Shown: one piece after another, positions 5,924 to 8,221 of the stretch
Layout of the letters: each line of letters begins with the position of its first letter
Numbering within the stretch: the stretch's first letter is position 1
NCBI GenBank assembly: GCA_002305955.1
Contig: DBRH01000077.1
Coordinates: forward strand, 1-8,221
From: Kosmotogaceae bacterium UBA1373
GTDB taxonomy: Bacteria; Thermotogota; Thermotogae; Petrotogales; Kosmotogaceae
Length of the DNA: 8,221 bases
Direction of reading: 5' to 3'
Notes under the pieces: model-generated
Seen by the model: the letters and a program-made list of their open reading frames with translations, nothing else
Database searches by the model: none
Told to the model about the DNA's origin: nothing
Made by a program: the position numbers and the translations under genes

Positions 5924-5935
5924 GTATTATGTACA
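5897..5935. repeat. 39-bp near-perfect palindrome, probable autoregulatory operator
   Basis: TGTACATAATACTT (5897-5910) is the exact reverse complement of AAGTATTATGTACA (5922-5935). The centre, ACAT-T-ATGT (5912-5920), is symmetric about the same base, 5916. Of 19 base pairs only 5911/5921 mismatch. It covers the -35, the spacer and most of the -10 of the regulator's promoter. Position and symmetry fit an operator for the HTH protein. The outer and central half-sites share ACATAAT/ACATTAT-like words, so two overlapping dimer sites are possible. Confidence 0.8.
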
Positions 5936-6092
5936 TAAGGTCGGAATACCAAATCACGATCCGGCATGACGGGAAGGGATTGTCATCCCGCTGTGCTCTT
6001 AAACGGATCTCATCTCTTAAGTCTCTTCCTCTCTCCTCTTCTCGCGCTCCTTAACCGACGAAGAACCTGAACGCGCAGCGTCGGAGCTTCTA
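5936..6092. other. Intergenic segment with nested inverted repeats and a polypyrimidine run
   Basis: Between the operator and the end of the glycosylase gene. ATCCG (5959-5963) with CGGAT (6004-6008), ATGAC (5966-5970) with GTCAT (5982-5986), and alternatively GGGAT (5976-5980) with ATCCC (5985-5989), give a nested foldable element resembling the GTCATCCCG-type dispersed intergenic repeats of many bacteria. It is followed by 22 uninterrupted pyrimidines (6022-6043; purines on the transcribed minus strand). No gene is supported here. Confidence 0.4.
6055..6084 (-). terminator. Weak terminator-like hairpin after the glycosylase gene
   Basis: CCGACG (6055-6060) pairs with CGTCGG (6079-6084) across an 18-base loop, starting 9 bases past the glycosylase stop. 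No T tract follows on the minus strand, so this is not a canonical intrinsic terminator; it might be a pause or processing hairpin. Confidence 0.2.
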
Positions 6093-7253
6093 CTATGTCG
6101 CTATTTTCTCCGCGCCGAGGAAGCCGGCGAAGTCGTCGGTACATTTCCGTATGGCCTCTTTCATATCCTCCGTGACGACAACCCCTTCTTCCCACCACCA
6201 GTTCTTGATATTCAATACCCTCTTCTTTTTATCGAAAACAGGCTCGAAACGCGCCACAAATTCCCTTCCAAAGAGAACGGGGAGAACGTAGTAACCGTAC
6301 TTCCTGTCCTGCGGCCGCTTGTACACCTCCCAGGTGTATTCGAACTGGAAAAGGCTCTTTATGAACTTCCTGTCCCACAACAGGTTGTCCAGCGGCGCTA
6401 TAAAAGAAGCTTCCGGAGCGCCAGTGCTTTCATGGCTTCGATCGAGAAGCTCTCTATTAACGCTCGAAGTATAAACCGGGTAATCGAACCCTTCGATTTC
6501 CAGCTCGATCAATTCGCCCGAGCGCACCATTTCCTCTATCGCGGCAGTCCGTTTAGCGCTGTTAAGGCCCTTTATTCCGAGCCAGGCGTCGCCAGATCTC
6601 GACCAGAAAAGGCCGATGCTGTCGATCCTTCTGCTTATATGCCAGCGGTGATAAGCCTCCTCGGTCGTGTTGGGATCTAGCCTGTCGAAAATATCTTGCG
6701 GTATGTGTCTTCCTGCCAGATCGTAGTACTTCCTGGTTCCGGCCCTGTGATGTACCACGAGCTCTCCCCACCAGTACATACTCTCGAGTGCGGCCCGGGA
6801 GGCTTTGGCGGGCGCCCAGTACCAGCCCACCTTTTTATCGAAATCGAAGTCCTGGGAGGAGAGCGGACCCCTGACCTCTATATCCTTCCTTATCTGTTCG
6901 AGTATCTCGTCTATGTGTTCGCTTCTCCTGATATGGTCTTTCGCATCTTCCCTGAATCTCTGAAAATAAGGCCAGTCTTCTATCGGGTAGATGGACATAT
7001 TCTTGTCCCAGCCGTCGAGCAGCTTTCTATCCTCGTATAGCAACCTGTAAAGCATATCGGGCCTGTAATTCTTCACTCTCGACTGGAGGACGAGGTCGGT
7101 ATTTTTCCCGGCGATGTTCAGAGGGTCGAACTGCAAACAGCCGACCTTTCTGACAAAGGCGAGTATCCCCTCGCCCCCAGAAAGCCTCCTTGGAGGAAGC
7201 AAATTCTGGTAGGAGAGCAAAAACCTCTTCACATCTTCTTTTGAGATCTTCAT
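6093..7253 (-). CDS. Winged-helix DNA glycosylase, YcaQ/AlkX (HTH_42) family
   Basis: A 386-residue HTH_42 (PF06224) protein. Characterised members, E. coli YcaQ (AlkX) and Streptomyces AlkZ, are DNA glycosylases that remove bulky alkylated bases and unhook interstrand crosslinks. The catalytic site in the family is Q/H-hydrophobic-D/Q; here CLQFDPL at 39-45 gives Gln41-Phe42-Asp43, the QxD form of the YcaQ branch rather than the QxQ of AlkZ. The C-terminal family block is intact: PLDNLLWDR (287-295) and WEVYKRP..RKYGYYVLPVLFG (308-329). Length is close to the roughly 400 residues of YcaQ. The frame extends to ATG 7277, but a perfect SD AAAGGAG (7263-7269) lies 9 bases before ATG 7253, so that start is preferred. 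No biosynthetic cluster for a genotoxin is visible, favouring a general repair role. Confidence 0.85.
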   Translation of the reverse strand: MKISKEDVKRFLLSYQNLLPPRRLSGGEGILAFVRKVGCLQFDPLNIAGKNTDLVLQSRVKNYRPDMLYRLLYEDRKLLDGWDKNMSIYPIEDWPYFQRFREDAKDHIRRSEHIDEILEQIRKDIEVRGPLSSQDFDFDKKVGWYWAPAKASRAALESMYWWGELVVHHRAGTRKYYDLAGRHIPQDIFDRLDPNTTEEAYHRWHISRRIDSIGLFWSRSGDAWLGIKGLNSAKRTAAIEEMVRSGELIELEIEGFDYPVYTSSVNRELLDRSHESTGAPEASFIAPLDNLLWDRKFIKSLFQFEYTWEVYKRPQDRKYGYYVLPVLFGREFVARFEPVFDKKKRVLNIKNWWWEEGVVVTEDMKEAIRKCTDDFAGFLGAEKIAT

Positions 7254-7262
7254 TCCCGGCAA

Positions 7263-7269
7263 CTCCTTT
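7263..7269 (-). promoter_or_regulatory. Shine-Dalgarno site that sets the glycosylase start
   Basis: On the minus strand AAAGGAG sits 9 bases before ATG 7253. It would lie inside codons 3-5 if translation began at ATG 7277, whose own upstream region is only A/G-rich (AGAAGAG). Confidence 0.6.
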
Positions 7270-7295
7270 CGTGTCATCTCTTCTTTCTGAATGTT

Positions 7296-7301
7296 ATCAT
7301 A
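7296..7301 (-). promoter_or_regulatory. Candidate -10 (TATGAT) of the glycosylase gene
   Basis: TATGAT on the minus strand, 42 bases before ATG 7253, would start transcription near 7289. No recognisable -35 is found at the right distance, so this is weak. For the divergent protease gene TAGAAT at 7342-7347 is a possible -10, also without a -35 and very close to the SD. Confidence 0.3.
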
Positions 7302-7365
7302 TCGACTTCAGGATCATCGGGCACCCAGGAAGGTTTTATCGTAGAATTTATTACGAGGTGAGTGG

Positions 7366-8221
7366 ATGGCAGGCTTTACTTTTCTCTACTTTACAGGGAT
7401 ATACGCAATCATGGCTTTTGAGCTGGTACTGCTGATCATGAACTACCGCTTCTCTAAGGAACCGTCGATCGTGGTACCCGATGTTTTGAAAGATGTTTAC
7501 ACCCCGGATCTCGTTGAGAAATCGATCCTCTACGCGAAGGCGAGGGGTGAATTACATATCTTTTCAACCCTGGTGGAGTTCGCGTTTGTCACGGCCGGTA
7601 TCTTCCGGCTCTTTCCGCTGATCGAGAGGATCGCGGTATCGCTGGCCGGAAGCTTCGTATGGCAGGGTGTGCTCTTCTTCACAATTCTCGCCCTGATCGG
7701 ATACCTGTCGATGCTTCCCTTCCACGTTTACTCGACATTCGTGTTGGAAAAACGCTTCGGATTCAACAAAGCCACACCTACTACGTTCATAGTAGACAGC
7801 TTAAAGGGAATCCTTCTCATGGCCGCGGTCGGCGTCCCGCTACTGGCCCTTTCACTTATGGCTATAGAGAAGCTCGCTTACTGGTGGATCTACCTCCTAT
7901 TGGGTATCATCATCTTCCAGCTCCTGTCGGGGTTGCTCTATCCGGTACTGATTCTACCTCTCTTCTCGAAGCTGAAACCCCTGGAGGACGGACAACTCAA
8001 GCAGGCTATCTTCGATCTATCGAAGAAGGCCGGTTTCGAGGTCAAATCCATCTTCGTCATGGACGCCTCCAGAAGGACCGGACACACCAACGCTTTTTTT
8101 ACAGGGTTTGGCAAAGCCAGGAGAATAGTTCTCTACGACACCCTTATAGAGAAACACTCCCGGAGCGAGATAGAGGCGATCTTCGCCCACGAAGCCGGCC
8201 ACTACAAATACAGACACACGC
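7366..8221 (+). CDS. M48A (Ste24/CaaX protease-like) membrane zinc metallopeptidase, 3' truncated by window
   Basis: Membrane-embedded zinc protease; 285 residues are visible and the frame is still open at the window end. Hydrophobic segments lie near 6-26, 66-88, 98-118, 148-166 and 172-198. Family blocks are clear: VYSTFVLEKRFGFNKATPTTFIVD (121-144), VMDASRRTGHTNAFFTGFGK (231-250) with RIVLYDTLI, and the zinc motif HEAGH (275-279: ligands His275 and His279, catalytic Glu276), followed by YKYRH. The third zinc-ligand glutamate and last membrane segments would lie downstream. This pattern matches Ste24, which cleaves CaaX-prenylated proteins in eukaryotes; bacterial homologues have no known prenyl substrate and are thought to act in membrane-protein quality control, as described for HtpX, another M48 protease. 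ATG 7366 has the SD GAGGTGA (7355-7361). It is divergent from the glycosylase gene. Confidence 0.88.
   Translation, partial: MAGFTFLYFTGIYAIMAFELVLLIMNYRFSKEPSIVVPDVLKDVYTPDLVEKSILYAKARGELHIFSTLVEFAFVTAGIFRLFPLIERIAVSLAGSFVWQGVLFFTILALIGYLSMLPFHVYSTFVLEKRFGFNKATPTTFIVDSLKGILLMAAVGVPLLALSLMAIEKLAYWWIYLLLGIIIFQLLSGLLYPVLILPLFSKLKPLEDGQLKQAIFDLSKKAGFEVKSIFVMDASRRTGHTNAFFTGFGKARRIVLYDTLIEKHSRSEIEAIFAHEAGHYKYRHT

Noticed and set aside
3117..7271. Direct repeat CAACTCCTTTCG at 3117-3128 and 7260-7271
   Set aside because: A 12-base match, one copy being the glycosylase SD region in reverse; flanks are unrelated, so chance is likely.
1..8221. tRNA, rRNA, riboswitch, CRISPR array, insertion sequence or phage genes
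   Set aside because: Reading both strands showed no cloverleaf with a GTTC-loop pattern, no regularly spaced repeats, no transposase or integrase motifs and no long terminal repeats.

Overview
The window is ordinary bacterial chromosome: eight clear protein-coding genes on both strands, short intergenic gaps and Shine-Dalgarno (SD) sites of the AGGAGGTGAT type. Coding DNA has mixed base composition, frequent AGG/AGA arginine and ATA isoleucine codons, and start codons that can be TTG. From this style and the gene mix my guess is an anaerobe of the Thermotogota, perhaps close to Mesotoga. That is an impression, not a demonstrated placement. No RNA gene, insertion sequence, CRISPR array or phage gene was found.

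Layout. 1-402 (+) is the 3' part of a VanX/DdpX-type D-Ala-D-Ala dipeptidase. 435-1493 (+) is a uroporphyrinogen decarboxylase/MtaA-superfamily protein, possibly in the same operon. An AT-rich gap of about 300 bp carries the promoter of an MFS efflux-type transporter (1800-3113, +). It meets a second, unrelated MFS transporter (3173-4324, -) tail to tail, with a terminator hairpin that contains the second gene's stop codon. Between that transporter and a small NTF2-like lipoprotein (4491-4919, +) lies a probable gene remnant encoding only a Rossmann-type GxGxxG start. Next is a two-gene minus-strand module: a 67-residue Cro/C1-type HTH regulator (5674-5877) translationally coupled to a 209-residue multi-spanning membrane protein (5043-5672). 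Its promoter sits inside a 39-bp near-perfect palindrome. A YcaQ/AlkX-type winged-helix DNA glycosylase (6093-7253, -) and a divergent Ste24-type M48 membrane metalloprotease (7366 to beyond the window, +) complete the region.

How the genes relate. Most neighbours look functionally independent: peptidoglycan dipeptide recycling, a methyltransferase-like enzyme, two transporters, a lipoprotein, DNA repair and membrane proteolysis. The one self-contained unit is the HTH/membrane-protein pair, where architecture and the palindromic promoter point to autoregulation. I see no convincing sign of a wholly new defence or mobile system. The best leads are the palindrome-controlled module and the decayed gene start at 4403-4448.

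Four start codons were placed by SD evidence at positions that shorten the longest open frame: 435 (+), 4324 (-), 5877 (-) and 7253 (-). The membrane protein start at 5672 (-) is likewise set by coupling to the regulator.
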